Below, one piece after another: positions 25,654-35,209 of a stretch of DNA of 43,880 nucleotides. The stretch comes from Chryseobacterium balustinum (GTDB lineage Bacteria; Bacteroidota; Bacteroidia; Flavobacteriales; Weeksellaceae). The notes beneath the pieces were generated by a model. That model was given only the letters and a program-made list of their open reading frames with translations, made no database searches and was not told the origin of the DNA. The number at the start of each line of letters is the position of its first letter. The stretch's first letter is position 1. The translations under genes were made by a program, and so were the position numbers. The stretch spans positions 1 to 43,880 of the forward strand of contig NZ_FUZE01000028.1 in NCBI RefSeq assembly GCF_900168205.1. Reading direction: 5' to 3'.

Positions 25654-27462
25654 ATGGAAGCTCTCCTTTTTTATTTCGGAAAAGTGATTATCTGTTCGGG
25701 TGTAATGTTTTTATATTATCAGTTGTCTTTAAAAGATAAGACCTTTCATCATTACAACAGATTTTATCTTTTGTCGGCAATGTTAATCTCAATTTTGCTG
25801 CCTCTTATTAAAGTGGAAGATTTTACGATTGAAGTTAATGAGAATCTTTTTTTGTTGATTAATAAATTACAGAATTTAAATACAACTAATAATATAGATC
25901 ATGTCTACATTTATTTTAGAATTATTCTTTCTGGTTTGGGATTGGTTTCTCTCTATTTTTTAGGGAAGTTCATGTATGGGATTTTCAGAATCCAACAACT
26001 CAAAAGCCAGTTTGAAAAAGAAAGTTTTGAAGGGGTAAATTTTTACCAGACCAATCTTTCTGAAGCACCATTTTCGTATTTCAAAAATCTTTTCTGGAAA
26101 AACTCTATTGTGATCAATTCAGAAGTCGGAAAACAGATCTTAAAGCACGAAATGGTTCATATTGAACAAAAACACTCTATAGACAAGATATTTATAGAGA
26201 TCCTTACTTCTGTTTTTTGGTTCAATCCGTTCTTTTATATTATCAAAAAAGAAATCAATTTAATACACGAATATCTGGCTGATAAAAAAGCCGTAAAACA
26301 ATCGGACACAAAAGCATTTGCGCAGATGCTTTTAGCAAGCCACTTTTCCGGAAAAACTTTGCCTGCGACCAGTCCGTTTCTAAGTTCAAACCTTAAAAAA
26401 CGACTCAAAATGTTACAAAAACCTCAAACAAAATTCGGGTATGTGCGCAGAATATTTGCCTTACCGGTTTTATTCACCGTTGCATTTGCATACATGGTTA
26501 ATGCAAAAAACAAAGAAATAAAAGAAGTAAACAACGAAATTGAAAAAGCTGTTGCTGAAATTAAACAGGATACTGTAAGACCACAGAAGATAGAAAAACC
26601 ACAAGAAATTGTTACTCCAAAAGCATCATTTAAAGTTGATGCACATCAGACGAAAATTGCAGAACTCGGTAAAAAAATTGAAGAGAAATCAAAAGTTTTG
26701 AAAACTCTTAACCCTGAAAGCGAAGATTTCGAGAAAAATATAACAGAAATTGGTAAACTGTCTGAAGAAATTGGGAAAATTTCAAGTGTACAAAACTATA
26801 ATCATGCTGAAGCTCGTCAAAAAATGAGAGATCAGTTGAAGGCCTCAGGAGAATATTTTAAATCTGATGATTTTAAGAACGCGGCCAGAGAATATGTTAA
26901 ACTAAATTTTGATTTTCCTGAAGTTCCATTACCTCCTGCTTCACCAGCGACTCCAAATTTCCCAAAAGTAAGGATGTATTCTTATAATGTTCCCAATATT
27001 GATTATAAAAATCTTCCGGGCCTCAGCAAAAAAGAAATAAGAAAACTTGAAAAATTAGCTAAAGAAAAGGCAGAACTTGCAGCAAAACAAGCAGAAGTTG
27101 CCAGACAGCAGGCAGAAATTGTAAGAGAGCAGACAAAAAATATGGTAGGAAAGCCGTGGGTGGTTGCAGTGAATGCTCATGCACCGAAAGTAAGTTACTC
27201 AGCAAGCTCTTCTTATACAGATTTTTCAAAGCCTTCTAATAGTAAATTTCTTTCTACAGAAGGAACTTTCAAAACAAATGTGAAAGATATGATTAAGACT
27301 AATTCTGGGGGAGATATAAAATATTTCATTGATGGAAATGTAAGTTCGAATGAAGAAATGCAAAGTCTTGATCCAAAGAATATAGAATCTATTAATATCA
27401 ACAAAACGAAAATTTCCGGTAAAGACGCGGGGGAAATTCATATCAAAACAAGACAAAAATAA
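25654..27462 (+). CDS. M56 (BlaR1-like) membrane metallopeptidase
   Basis: A 602-residue sensor-type protease. Membrane segments lie at about 5-22, 36-52, 86-108 and 266-283. The zinc motif is HEMVH (165-169) with a further ligand region HEYLAD (205-210). The periplasmic C-terminal half carries a Lys/Glu-rich coiled-coil region (about 285-380), a Pro-rich patch (about 425-440), a second coiled coil (about 460-495) and a final ~50-residue segment (YFIDGNVSS...DPKNIESININK). That final segment resembles the plug-like modules of Bacteroidota M56 proteins, and there is no penicillin-binding domain as in BlaR1. It probably controls cleavage of the adjacent BlaI-type repressor. Confidence 0.88.
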   Translation: MEALLFYFGKVIICSGVMFLYYQLSLKDKTFHHYNRFYLLSAMLISILLPLIKVEDFTIEVNENLFLLINKLQNLNTTNNIDHVYIYFRIILSGLGLVSLYFLGKFMYGIFRIQQLKSQFEKESFEGVNFYQTNLSEAPFSYFKNLFWKNSIVINSEVGKQILKHEMVHIEQKHSIDKIFIEILTSVFWFNPFFYIIKKEINLIHEYLADKKAVKQSDTKAFAQMLLASHFSGKTLPATSPFLSSNLKKRLKMLQKPQTKFGYVRRIFALPVLFTVAFAYMVNAKNKEIKEVNNEIEKAVAEIKQDTVRPQKIEKPQEIVTPKASFKVDAHQTKIAELGKKIEEKSKVLKTLNPESEDFEKNITEIGKLSEEIGKISSVQNYNHAEARQKMRDQLKASGEYFKSDDFKNAAREYVKLNFDFPEVPLPPASPATPNFPKVRMYSYNVPNIDYKNLPGLSKKEIRKLEKLAKEKAELAAKQAEVARQQAEIVREQTKNMVGKPWVVAVNAHAPKVSYSASSSYTDFSKPSNSKFLSTEGTFKTNVKDMIKTNSGGDIKYFIDGNVSSNEEMQSLDPKNIESININKTKISGKDAGEIHIKTRQK

Positions 27463-27492
27463 TTTTTAATTATTCACAAAATAAGTTTTAGA

Positions 27493-28323
27493 ATGAAAAA
27501 ATTAATAACCGTTTTCAGTTTATTGCTCATCGGGATTTTTGCCAATGCTCAAAACAAACGTTTTACTTACGAATACCGTTTTATACCAGATTCTACCAAT
27601 ACAGGCGATATAAAAACGGAGATGATGAATCTTGATGTTGCTGATTCGGGATCCAAGTTTTACAGCTATACTGCTTACCATTCCGATTCTATTATGAGGG
27701 TTGATTTGGAAAAACAATTGGCTTCAACAGGGATGATGAATGTTAAGACTGATGGACGAAAGGGCTCCATAAGATATTCGATTTCCAAAAAATATCCGAA
27801 GTATGAAGTTTATTTGCACAACAGGATTTTGAGAGATCAGTACAAGGTTTCTGATGACCGAAAAATAGATTGGAAAATAAGCTCCGAAAAGCAAAAAATA
27901 GGAGAATGGAATACCCAGAAAGCGGAAACTGAATTTGGAGGAAGAAAATGGGCGGCTTGGTTCACTTCAGATATTCCGATTCAGGATGGGCCGTACAAAT
28001 TTCATGGTCTTCCCGGTTTAATTGTAAAGCTGGAAGACCTTAGTAAATCTCATGTTTTTAATCTGCAGGCTGTAAAAAATATTACAGAAATACCAAAAGA
28101 TGTTTTTGGAGAAAAAGAAGTTTTAATCAATCAAAAACAATATGACAAATTGGTTAAAGAATATAAGAATGATCCTACGAAAGGTTTAAAACAGATGCAG
28201 ATGGGCGGTGTTACGATGATTATGAAAGAAGGTACCGGAAATCAAATGAAAGACCAGGAAGAACGCTTGAAAGCAAATATAAAAAAAGATAACAACAGAA
28301 TAGAACTTAATAAAACAAAGTAG
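27493..28323 (+). CDS. GLPGLI-family exported protein 1
   Basis: A 276-residue secreted protein with a signal peptide (1-20, ending FANAQ). It carries the family signature HGLPGLIVKLED (171-182), preceded by GGRKWAAWFTSDIPIQDGPYKF. GLPGLI proteins are restricted to Bacteroidota and their function is unknown. It starts 30 bp after the M56 gene and is followed after 1 bp by a paralogue. The C-terminus is basic and Asn-rich, with no sorting domain. Confidence 0.9.
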   Translation: MKKLITVFSLLLIGIFANAQNKRFTYEYRFIPDSTNTGDIKTEMMNLDVADSGSKFYSYTAYHSDSIMRVDLEKQLASTGMMNVKTDGRKGSIRYSISKKYPKYEVYLHNRILRDQYKVSDDRKIDWKISSEKQKIGEWNTQKAETEFGGRKWAAWFTSDIPIQDGPYKFHGLPGLIVKLEDLSKSHVFNLQAVKNITEIPKDVFGEKEVLINQKQYDKLVKEYKNDPTKGLKQMQMGGVTMIMKEGTGNQMKDQEERLKANIKKDNNRIELNKTK

Positions 28324-28324
28324 A

Positions 28325-29221
28325 ATGAAAAAAATATCTTTAGCACTTTTATTAATTATAGGATTCTCCAGTTTTGCTCAAAACCGTTTTTTCTACGATT
28401 ATAAATTTATTCCCGATTCTACAGATAAAGCAAACGTTTTGAAAGAAATAATGCTTTTGGATATTGATAAAAGCGGATCAAAATATTACGGTCAGGAAAA
28501 GTTTGTAGCAGATTCTACTTCACAGGCAGATTTGGAGAGACAATTAAAATTGAGTCCCAACAGCATTAGTATCAGTAGAAACGATAAACCGGGAATGATT
28601 TCTTACAAGGTTACCAAACAATATCCTGATTTTAAAACTCATCTTTTCACAAAGATCTCCAGCGACAATTATAAAATTGAGGAAGATAAAAAACCTGAAT
28701 GGAAAATTCTTCCCGAGAAGCAGAAAATTGGTGAATACAATGCTCAAAAAGCGACGACGAAATATGGCGGAAGAGAATGGACGGCTTGGTTTTCTACAGA
28801 TCTACCTTTTCAGGACGGACCTTATAAATTCTACGGACTTCCCGGTTTGATTGTGAAAATTGAAGATAAAACAGGTTCACATTCCCTGACTTTAGTTGGA
28901 AATAAAACGATTCAAACTACTACAGAAAAAGAGATGAATCTTCCGCAAGGAGTTCAGCTTTATGGAATGGGAGGGAAGGATATTGAGATTAATAAAGCTC
29001 AGTTTAAAAAAGCATGGAAAGCATACAAAAGTGATCCCACGAAAAATATGCGAGAAATGATGTCCAAAAATTCTGATACCAATAAGATCGTTTTTAAAAC
29101 AAAAACAGCCGATGGAAGAGAGATTTCAGATCCTAATCAGGTTTTCAGAGAAATGGAGAAAAAAGCAAAAGAAGGTTTTAAAAAGAATAATAATCCTATT
29201 GAGCCGGAATTGTATAATTAG
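28325..29221 (+). CDS. GLPGLI-family exported protein 2
   Basis: A 298-residue paralogue of the preceding protein, with a signal peptide (1-19, SSFAQ) and the signature YGLPGLIVKIED (170-181) at the same relative place. Matching segments such as RFFYDYKFIPDST and PEKQKIGEYNAQKA show a tandem duplication followed by divergence. Its function is unknown. It is the last gene of the BlaI operon; a bidirectional terminator follows about 100 bp later. Confidence 0.9.
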   Translation: MKKISLALLLIIGFSSFAQNRFFYDYKFIPDSTDKANVLKEIMLLDIDKSGSKYYGQEKFVADSTSQADLERQLKLSPNSISISRNDKPGMISYKVTKQYPDFKTHLFTKISSDNYKIEEDKKPEWKILPEKQKIGEYNAQKATTKYGGREWTAWFSTDLPFQDGPYKFYGLPGLIVKIEDKTGSHSLTLVGNKTIQTTTEKEMNLPQGVQLYGMGGKDIEINKAQFKKAWKAYKSDPTKNMREMMSKNSDTNKIVFKTKTADGREISDPNQVFREMEKKAKEGFKKNNNPIEPELYN

Positions 29222-29317
29222 TTGTTAGGTTTTGGTTGTTAGTTTTTAGTTTAAAATTCAATCTATTAAAAATAAAAACTATTCAATCTTTTTAGGAACT
29301 CTAAAAATCTTATTTAT

Positions 29318-29354
29318 AAAAAACAAGCGAGGAAATTTTTCCCCGCTTGTTTTT
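29318..29354. terminator. Bidirectional terminator between the GLPGLI operon and the M61 gene
   Basis: AAAAACAAGCG pairs with CGCTTGTTTTT (core 29323-29329 with 29344-29350), A-run left and T-run right. Confidence 0.88.
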
Positions 29355-29434
29355 ATTTTAAATTCTTTGAATAATATAATTTTTGATTTTTACATAGGAT
29401 GTCAAACCATCAACTATCAACAACCTAGATTAGC

Positions 29435-31291
29435 TTATTTCTTTCCAGTCAACCATTGATCCTGAAGTTTCTGTTCTGCAGGCGTAGGATTGGCTTTAAA
29501 TTGTAATGTTTCCATTGTTATTTTATCTAAAACAGCTTTTCCTTTCAAATCAATTTTGTCCATTTTATCGCCGTTTTTACGAAGAACGGTTACGGTAACA
29601 TTTTGACCTTCTTTGATCGATTGTGCATAGCTGATAAATTCCTGTGCATTTTGAATATTGATGGTTTTTCCGTCTAAAGCAAAAACTTGATCAGTAATTT
29701 TAAATCCGATACTTTTTGAGAATGGAGATAATGCAGAATGATCATCAAAAGCAAAAGCATTATTCTTCTCATCGTATCCGGTTTGTGCAGGATCTTTGAT
29801 AAACCAAAACATTGGCGGAGTTTCCTGCTTCTTGATTTCAACACCCACTTGAGCTAAATAATCTGCATACGGAGTCGGCTGGCTTCCTGCAATATATTTA
29901 TTGTAAAAATCTTTTACCTGCGGATATCCTGTAATGGTTACCAATTCATCAATCAGTTTATCATCTTTAAATGGCTTGTTCTCACCAAATCTCTGAGATA
30001 ATTTTCTGATCATATCGCGATAACCCATTTCTCCGTTTGATAATTTTCTCAGTTCAATATCAAGACACATCGTCAAAAGCGTTCCCTTTTCGTAAACGTT
30101 TCTGTACTGGTCTTTGTACTGATCCTGAAGAATATTTTTACTCATTACCGTAAAAGGCATGGTGTCATCATAGCTTTTAGAATTTTTGATCTTGTCGCCG
30201 ATTCTCTGTAAAAACTGATCTTTGGTAATTAAACCTTCCTGAATCTGGAATAAATTGGCAAAATATTCGGTTCCGCCTTCATACATCCAAAGATGTTGAG
30301 ACATTTTCGGATCTGCATAATCAAAATAATGAATTTCTTCAGAATGCGTCTTCAGAGGATTCACGGTGTGGAAAAATTCATGAGAAACTACGTCAACAAT
30401 AGATTCATCAATCGCTTCTTTAGGCATCATTTCGTGAAGGACAACACTTGTAGACTCGTGATGTTCCAAAGCCCCGAAACCTTTAATTTGCGGACCTTCA
30501 GTTCCTGCAAGATAAAGCATGATGGCGTATTTCTTATTGGTATTCATATCACCTAAAAATTTCTTTTGCGCAACGACCATTTTTTCTAAATTTTCTTTGA
30601 AATCTGCAGCTTTATATTTTCCTGTCGGAGAATAAACACCCAAAACAAGATCCATTCCGCCTGCATTGAATGTAATGTAATCAGGTTTTGAATACATTAA
30701 AGGAGAATCGGTCAGTTTAGCGTAATTTGCTAATGTAAAAGTATCTGTTGCTTCAGATTTATCCTGATCTACCAAAGCGGTCGTTCCGTAAAAATCATTA
30801 GGTTTCTGAATCACCAATTGATACGGAACATCCTGCATATTGTCAATATAACCTACAAAACCGTGTGTATTAATCAAATAAACTTTCCCCTGTTCGATGT
30901 CTGTTCCGGAAGGTGAGAATACGGCTTTATGTTTATCCGTATCATTTTCTTCATCGAAACTATCGTTTACTAAATATGTAATTTTACTTAAAGCTTTTGC
31001 ATTTTTCAGAGAATAGGTATTGTCATTCACTTTGGTAAAAGCGATTTCTTTTCCTTTGTTGTCTAAAAATTTTATCCCTTCAATAAATCTTCCGTAATCA
31101 TCCACAGAATAAGTTCCGGGAACTGTTTTTGGAAAGTGAAATTTCACGTCATTCGATTTCATTTTCGGAAATTCCATCGTAACGGCTATTTTATCGTCTT
31201 TTACGTTTACCAAATCAATATTGGTCTTGATTGACTGCGCTTGAACGAAAGCCACCGCAAGAATTCCTAAACTGAGTGCTATTTTTTTCAT
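29435..31291 (-). CDS. M61-family metallopeptidase with PDZ domain
   Basis: A 618-residue exported peptidase of the M61 (glycyl aminopeptidase) family. A signal peptide (1-19, FVQAQ) is followed by an N-terminal beta domain, a thermolysin-like catalytic domain with HEFFH (304-308) and the downstream Glu in MYEGGTEYFA, and a PDZ domain (about 495-590). It probably trims peptides in the periplasm. It lies head-to-tail with an M1 peptidase on the same strand, but a terminator between them (31374-31410) suggests separate transcription. Confidence 0.9.
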   Translation of the reverse strand: MKKIALSLGILAVAFVQAQSIKTNIDLVNVKDDKIAVTMEFPKMKSNDVKFHFPKTVPGTYSVDDYGRFIEGIKFLDNKGKEIAFTKVNDNTYSLKNAKALSKITYLVNDSFDEENDTDKHKAVFSPSGTDIEQGKVYLINTHGFVGYIDNMQDVPYQLVIQKPNDFYGTTALVDQDKSEATDTFTLANYAKLTDSPLMYSKPDYITFNAGGMDLVLGVYSPTGKYKAADFKENLEKMVVAQKKFLGDMNTNKKYAIMLYLAGTEGPQIKGFGALEHHESTSVVLHEMMPKEAIDESIVDVVSHEFFHTVNPLKTHSEEIHYFDYADPKMSQHLWMYEGGTEYFANLFQIQEGLITKDQFLQRIGDKIKNSKSYDDTMPFTVMSKNILQDQYKDQYRNVYEKGTLLTMCLDIELRKLSNGEMGYRDMIRKLSQRFGENKPFKDDKLIDELVTITGYPQVKDFYNKYIAGSQPTPYADYLAQVGVEIKKQETPPMFWFIKDPAQTGYDEKNNAFAFDDHSALSPFSKSIGFKITDQVFALDGKTINIQNAQEFISYAQSIKEGQNVTVTVLRKNGDKMDKIDLKGKAVLDKITMETLQFKANPTPAEQKLQDQWLTGKK

Positions 31292-31373
31292 TAGGTTTAT
31301 TTTATTGATAAGTAGTTGATTTTAAATTGAGTTTGTTACAGAGAAATTTATAATTTTTTGCTAAACTTTAGTT

Positions 31374-31410
31374 AAAAAAAAGCAAAACCATACTTATGAT
31401 TTTGCTTTTA
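31374..31410 (-). terminator. Terminator of the M1 peptidase gene
   Basis: AGCAAAA (31381-31387) pairs with TTTTGCT (31400-31406), plus an inner CAT/ATG match. On the minus strand an eight-T run follows. It is 10 bp past the M1 stop. Confidence 0.8.
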
Positions 31411-31419
31411 AAAATTTCA

Positions 31420-33048
31420 TTAAGTCTGTTTATACTTAATATAATAATTCTTGCTAAACTCTACCGGATCTGAATTTTTAAGCTTCAAAGTTTGCCAAGA
31501 TTCATTTGGCGAAATAGTATACTCTCCGAATCTTATCGGAAGATTTAGGTTTTTTACACCTTTTACAAAACGGTATTTCAATTCTGTTCCTTTTTGAGTA
31601 TATTCTAAAACAGGAACATCAGTTGTCCGTAAATATTGGTTGAAAATTGTTGTAAAATTGAAACCGGCTTTCTCTGAAATATATTTTTCAACTTGTTCGG
31701 TTGTGACAGTTTGATGGTAAAAATCTTTATTTAAACCTCTTAAAATCTGTCTGAATTTTGCATCGTCATTAATAATCTGTCTCATCGTATGAACCATACT
31801 TGCGCCTTTCGCGTACATATCACCACTGCCTTCATTTCGCACTCCGTATTTTCCTATAATAGGAACGTCATTTTCAATATTATTCTGAATTCCCTGCGCA
31901 TAAATATCCGCAGATTTTTTATCCATATAATTTTCGGTGAAAAGAACTTCAGAATAATTGGTAAAAGCTTCATGAATCCACATATCGGCTTGATCTTTTG
32001 CGGTAATATTATTGGCGAACCATTCGTGTCCGCTTTCGTGAATAATGATAAAATCCCAGTTTAAACCAACTCCGGTTCCTGAAAGATCTCTGCCTAAATA
32101 TCCGTTTTGGTACCCATTTCCGTAAGCGATATTGCTCTGATGCTCCATTCCCAAATGAGGGGAATCTACCAATTTGTAAGAATCTTCATAAAAAGGATAA
32201 GGGCCAAACCAATATTCAAATGCTTTTAGCATTGGTTTTACCTGTTGAAACTGCTTTTTTGCTTTATCTAAATTATAATCGATTACCCAATAATCAAGAT
32301 CCAGTTTTCCTTTTTCTCCGGTGTAAGAATCTTTAAAATTCACATATTTTCCAATATTCGGAATAATAGAATAGGGATTGATCGGGTTTTTAACTTCCCA
32401 GGTGAAAATATTTTTATTGCTTTCGGTTTTTTTGTTAATTAATCTTCCATTTCCTACTCCAACTAAATCTTTGGGAGTAATAATTTTCATAATGATTCCG
32501 TTATCAGGTTCATCACTCCAAATATCTTTTGTAGGAAGCCAGACTGAAGCACCAATTCCTTCATCAGCAACGCTCATCCATGGATTTCCTTTCTCATCTT
32601 TTGTAAAAATCCAGCCTCCGTCCCAAGGTGCTCTTTTGGCAATCGTCGGGTTTCCGGAATAGCCAATGTCTATGGTATATTTTTCTCCCTTTTTAAAATT
32701 TTTATGCGATGAAATAAATATAAAATCACCTTCTCTTTTAAATGGTTTAGGAGTAGGAAAACTGCATTGTACCACATCAACTTTCATCGGTTGTTGCAGA
32801 TCGATTTGAAAAACAGGATTTGAAATATCTTTGGTAATCTCAAAACTTATTTTATTATTTCCGACAATACTTTTTTGCTGAAAATCGGGTTCTACAGAAA
32901 GTTCATACTTTTTTACATCCCAGAAATTTCTGAATTCGGTATTAGAACCTTTTAAGGTATCTTGTTTTGTAAACGTTTTACCCTTTTCGAAAAAATGACC
33001 GAAAGCTAATCCGGAAACCAATAAAAGTGGGTATGAAAACTTCTTCAT
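31420..33048 (-). CDS. M1-family aminopeptidase-like metallopeptidase
   Basis: A 542-residue exported zinc peptidase. A short hydrophobic leader (about 5-18) suggests a signal peptide. After the M1 N-terminal beta saddle come the substrate-anchor motif, here HLGMEHQ (298-304) where GxMEN is usual, and the catalytic H337-E338-x2-H341 with third ligand E360 (WIHEAFTNY). It lacks the long C-terminal helical domain of full-length M1 enzymes, as many Bacteroidota members do. A perfect 12-bp hairpin (33055-33081) sits just upstream of the ATG. Confidence 0.9.
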   Translation of the reverse strand: MKKFSYPLLLVSGLAFGHFFEKGKTFTKQDTLKGSNTEFRNFWDVKKYELSVEPDFQQKSIVGNNKISFEITKDISNPVFQIDLQQPMKVDVVQCSFPTPKPFKREGDFIFISSHKNFKKGEKYTIDIGYSGNPTIAKRAPWDGGWIFTKDEKGNPWMSVADEGIGASVWLPTKDIWSDEPDNGIIMKIITPKDLVGVGNGRLINKKTESNKNIFTWEVKNPINPYSIIPNIGKYVNFKDSYTGEKGKLDLDYWVIDYNLDKAKKQFQQVKPMLKAFEYWFGPYPFYEDSYKLVDSPHLGMEHQSNIAYGNGYQNGYLGRDLSGTGVGLNWDFIIIHESGHEWFANNITAKDQADMWIHEAFTNYSEVLFTENYMDKKSADIYAQGIQNNIENDVPIIGKYGVRNEGSGDMYAKGASMVHTMRQIINDDAKFRQILRGLNKDFYHQTVTTEQVEKYISEKAGFNFTTIFNQYLRTTDVPVLEYTQKGTELKYRFVKGVKNLNLPIRFGEYTISPNESWQTLKLKNSDPVEFSKNYYIKYKQT

Positions 33049-33054
33049 CTGATT

Positions 33055-33081
33055 TTTAATTTTGATTAAATCAAAATTAAA
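33055..33081 (-). promoter_or_regulatory. Hairpin directly before the M1 peptidase start codon
   Basis: TTTAATTTTGAT (33055-33066) and ATCAAAATTAAA (33070-33081) form a perfect 12-bp inverted repeat with a 3-nt loop, ending 6 nt before the ATG on the minus strand. It could mask the start in the mRNA or be an operator. No T-tract suggests a terminator. Confidence 0.5.
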
Positions 33082-33127
33082 GAATATTATTAAGAATGCT
33101 TGTATTTTGATATGTATTCTGAAAACA

Positions 33128-33160
33128 AGCGGCGCGAAAATCGAAGATTTTCGCGCCGCT
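33128..33160 (-). terminator. GC-rich hairpin after tatC, probable terminator
   Basis: A perfect 15-bp stem (33128-33142 with 33146-33160, core GCGGCGCGAAAATC) with a 3-nt loop, far richer in GC than its surroundings. On the minus strand it is followed by TTGTTTTC. Confidence 0.7.
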
Positions 33161-33179
33161 ACTATTTATATTAATTTTT

Positions 33180-34010
33180 TTAAGATTTTTGAACCGTTTT
33201 TAAACCGGCATCACGTTTTTGTACCTTTTTATAAGTGTAACCACACATCACAATACTGAATTCATAAAGTAATAAAAGTGGCAATGCAGCCATAATCATA
33301 CTCAAAACATCGGCAGGAGTAATAATTGCGGCAACTACCATAATTAAAACAATAGCGTGTCTTCTGTACGTTTTCATAAACTTAGGATTCAGAATTCCGA
33401 TATTGGTCAAGAAATAAATTAAAACCGGAAATAAAAAGACAACGCCCATTCCTAAAACAACCTGTAAGAATAGAGTAGTGTAATCACTAAGGTCATATAA
33501 TGGAATAATAATATCTGAAATTTTAAAAATAACTCCGAAATTAACCGCAAAAGGTAAAATAAGGAAATATCCACATAAAACTCCGGTCATAAATAAAATC
33601 CAAACCGAATTGATGATGAAGATCGAATTTTTTCTTTCATTAGGATGCAAAGCAGGACTAATAAATCTCCATAATTCCCAAACGATATAAGGAAAAGCTG
33701 CAACCAGTCCACCAAAAATAGAAACAGCCATCATTACATTAAACTGTTGATACAATCTCTGAACTCGCACCGGAAATTCATCTGGCAAAGTAATACTGTC
33801 TTCTCCTAAAACCCATTGTGAAAATTCATTCACCAATTTAAACGTAGGAAAATCATTTCGTGTAGGACCAAAAAAGATATGATCCATAATCCAGTTGATA
33901 TTAAAACCGACAACCACTGCCGCTATAACAATAGCAAGAATAGAGCGGATCAAATGCCCTCTTAATTCTCCAATATGCCCGAAAAAGGACATGTCTTTAT
34001 CTTCGCTCAC
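33180..34010 (-). CDS. tatC: Sec-independent protein translocase TatC
   Basis: The core receptor of the twin-arginine pathway, which exports folded proteins, with six membrane helices. The conserved start MSFFGHIGELRGHL and the loop FPYIVWELWRFISPALHPNERK (read in two parts) are present. The start is uncertain: a TTG at 34031 lies inside a -7 box (TACATTTG) and cannot be translated from that promoter. I prefer the GTG at 34010 (276 residues, VSEDKDMSFF); the ATG at 33992 (270 residues) is the alternative. No tatA/tatB gene lies in the window. Confidence 0.92.
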   Translation of the reverse strand: MSEDKDMSFFGHIGELRGHLIRSILAIVIAAVVVGFNINWIMDHIFFGPTRNDFPTFKLVNEFSQWVLGEDSITLPDEFPVRVQRLYQQFNVMMAVSIFGGLVAAFPYIVWELWRFISPALHPNERKNSIFIINSVWILFMTGVLCGYFLILPFAVNFGVIFKISDIIIPLYDLSDYTTLFLQVVLGMGVVFLFPVLIYFLTNIGILNPKFMKTYRRHAIVLIMVVAAIITPADVLSMIMAALPLLLLYEFSIVMCGYTYKKVQKRDAGLKTVQKS

Positions 34011-34028
34011 AGATATTTTTTTAAGTTT

Positions 34029-34036
34029 CAAATGTA
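34029..34036 (-). promoter_or_regulatory. -7 box TACATTTG of tatC
   Basis: An exact TAnnTTTG match on the minus strand, about 19 nt before the GTG at 34010. It overlaps and so argues against the TTG start at 34031. Confidence 0.6.
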
Positions 34037-34104
34037 TGAAAAGTTATTAGAGTTCTGCAGACCAAGCATAATAAACTCGTATCTGAAAACTTATAACTTT
34101 AAAA

Positions 34105-35064
34105 CTAATTAATTCCCTCGTCTAATAAGGTATGCAGATCAATAATTCCGAAATATTGCCCGTTTTCAGTTACAATTAATTGCCCGATATTGTTGTCTTT
34201 TAAAATCTTCATGGCTTCTTTTGCCAAAACATCTTTCTCGATTGTTTTAGGATTTGCAGACATAATATCTTTTGCCAAAACTTTAGAAATATCATCACCT
34301 TTCAACAACATTCTTCGCAAATCTCCGTCGGTAACAACTCCGATGATTTTATCATTATCTGTAACAACGGTTATTCCATGACTAGATGCGCTGATCGAAA
34401 TAATAACATCTCTTATTGAAGAATCCTCCGAAACCTGAGGTTTTTGTGAAGAAAGAAACTGTTCAACTCTTGCCGTTAAGTTTTTACCTAAACTTCCACC
34501 TGGATGAAATTTTGCGAAATCATTTTCTTTAAAATCATTCATTTCCATAAGGCATACTGCCAAAGCATCTCCTAAAGCCATTTGATTGGTTGTAGAGCTT
34601 GTTGGCGCTAGTTTATTCGGGCACGCTTCCAAATCTACATGGGTATCTAAAATAACATCAGAAAATTCTGCAAGTTTACTTTTTCTGTTTCCTGTCATTC
34701 CGATGAGAGCAGAAGAGTAATCTTTTAAATAAGAAACAAGGTTGGTGATTTCAGGTGAATTTCCAGAATTGGAAATGCATAAAACCACATCTTGTTTTTG
34801 AATAACCCCTAAATCTCCGTGAATTGCTTCTGAAGCATGTAAAAATTGAGACGGAGTTCCCGTAGAATTTAACGTTGCAACAATCTTATTACCAACATGA
34901 GCCGATTTTCCGATGCCTACCACGATTAGTTTTCCGGTAGCAGAATGGATTAATTCTACTGCTTTTACAAATTCGTCACCAATTCTTTCTTTTAATTTTT
35001 CCAGTTCGGAAATTTCTATAGTCAATGTGCTTTTTGCAATTGAAATAATATTGTCTCTTTTCAT
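34105..35064 (-). CDS. kdsD: KpsF/GutQ-family sugar-phosphate isomerase (arabinose-5-phosphate isomerase)
   Basis: A 319-residue enzyme that interconverts ribulose-5-phosphate and arabinose-5-phosphate, the first step to Kdo for lipopolysaccharide. An N-terminal SIS domain (about 35-170; VGIGKSAHVGNKI and SNSGNSPEI carry the sugar-phosphate contacts, with H193 of FHPGGSLGK beyond) is followed by two CBS domains (about 205-260 and 268-319). Domain order and length are standard. It is divergent from recQ and upstream of tatC on the same strand. Confidence 0.9.
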   Translation of the reverse strand: MKRDNIISIAKSTLTIEISELEKLKERIGDEFVKAVELIHSATGKLIVVGIGKSAHVGNKIVATLNSTGTPSQFLHASEAIHGDLGVIQKQDVVLCISNSGNSPEITNLVSYLKDYSSALIGMTGNRKSKLAEFSDVILDTHVDLEACPNKLAPTSSTTNQMALGDALAVCLMEMNDFKENDFAKFHPGGSLGKNLTARVEQFLSSQKPQVSEDSSIRDVIISISASSHGITVVTDNDKIIGVVTDGDLRRMLLKGDDISKVLAKDIMSANPKTIEKDVLAKEAMKILKDNNIGQLIVTENGQYFGIIDLHTLLDEGIN

Positions 35065-35169
35065 TTTTATAACGAAATTAGTAGGTAGATTACCATGGTT
35101 TCAATTTATACATAATATAAATTTGGTTACTAAAAAATTCTATTACTTTTATTTTAAGTAAAAATTTTA

Positions 35170-35177
35170 TAACTTTG
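35170..35177 (+). promoter_or_regulatory. -7 box TAACTTTG of recQ
   Basis: An exact TAnnTTTG match 32 bp before the recQ ATG. No clear -33 TTG at the best spacing. Confidence 0.6.
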
Positions 35178-35209
35178 GATTGGATGCAAATTTAGCAATA
35201 CAAAATTAG

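Noticed and set aside
25287..27462. Beta-lactam resistance regulation
   Set aside because: The M56 protein has no penicillin-binding sensor domain and no beta-lactamase gene is adjacent; the family link alone does not support it.
34011..34031. TTG start for tatC at 34031
   Set aside because: The TTG is part of the -7 box TACATTTG, so it would lie upstream of the transcript.
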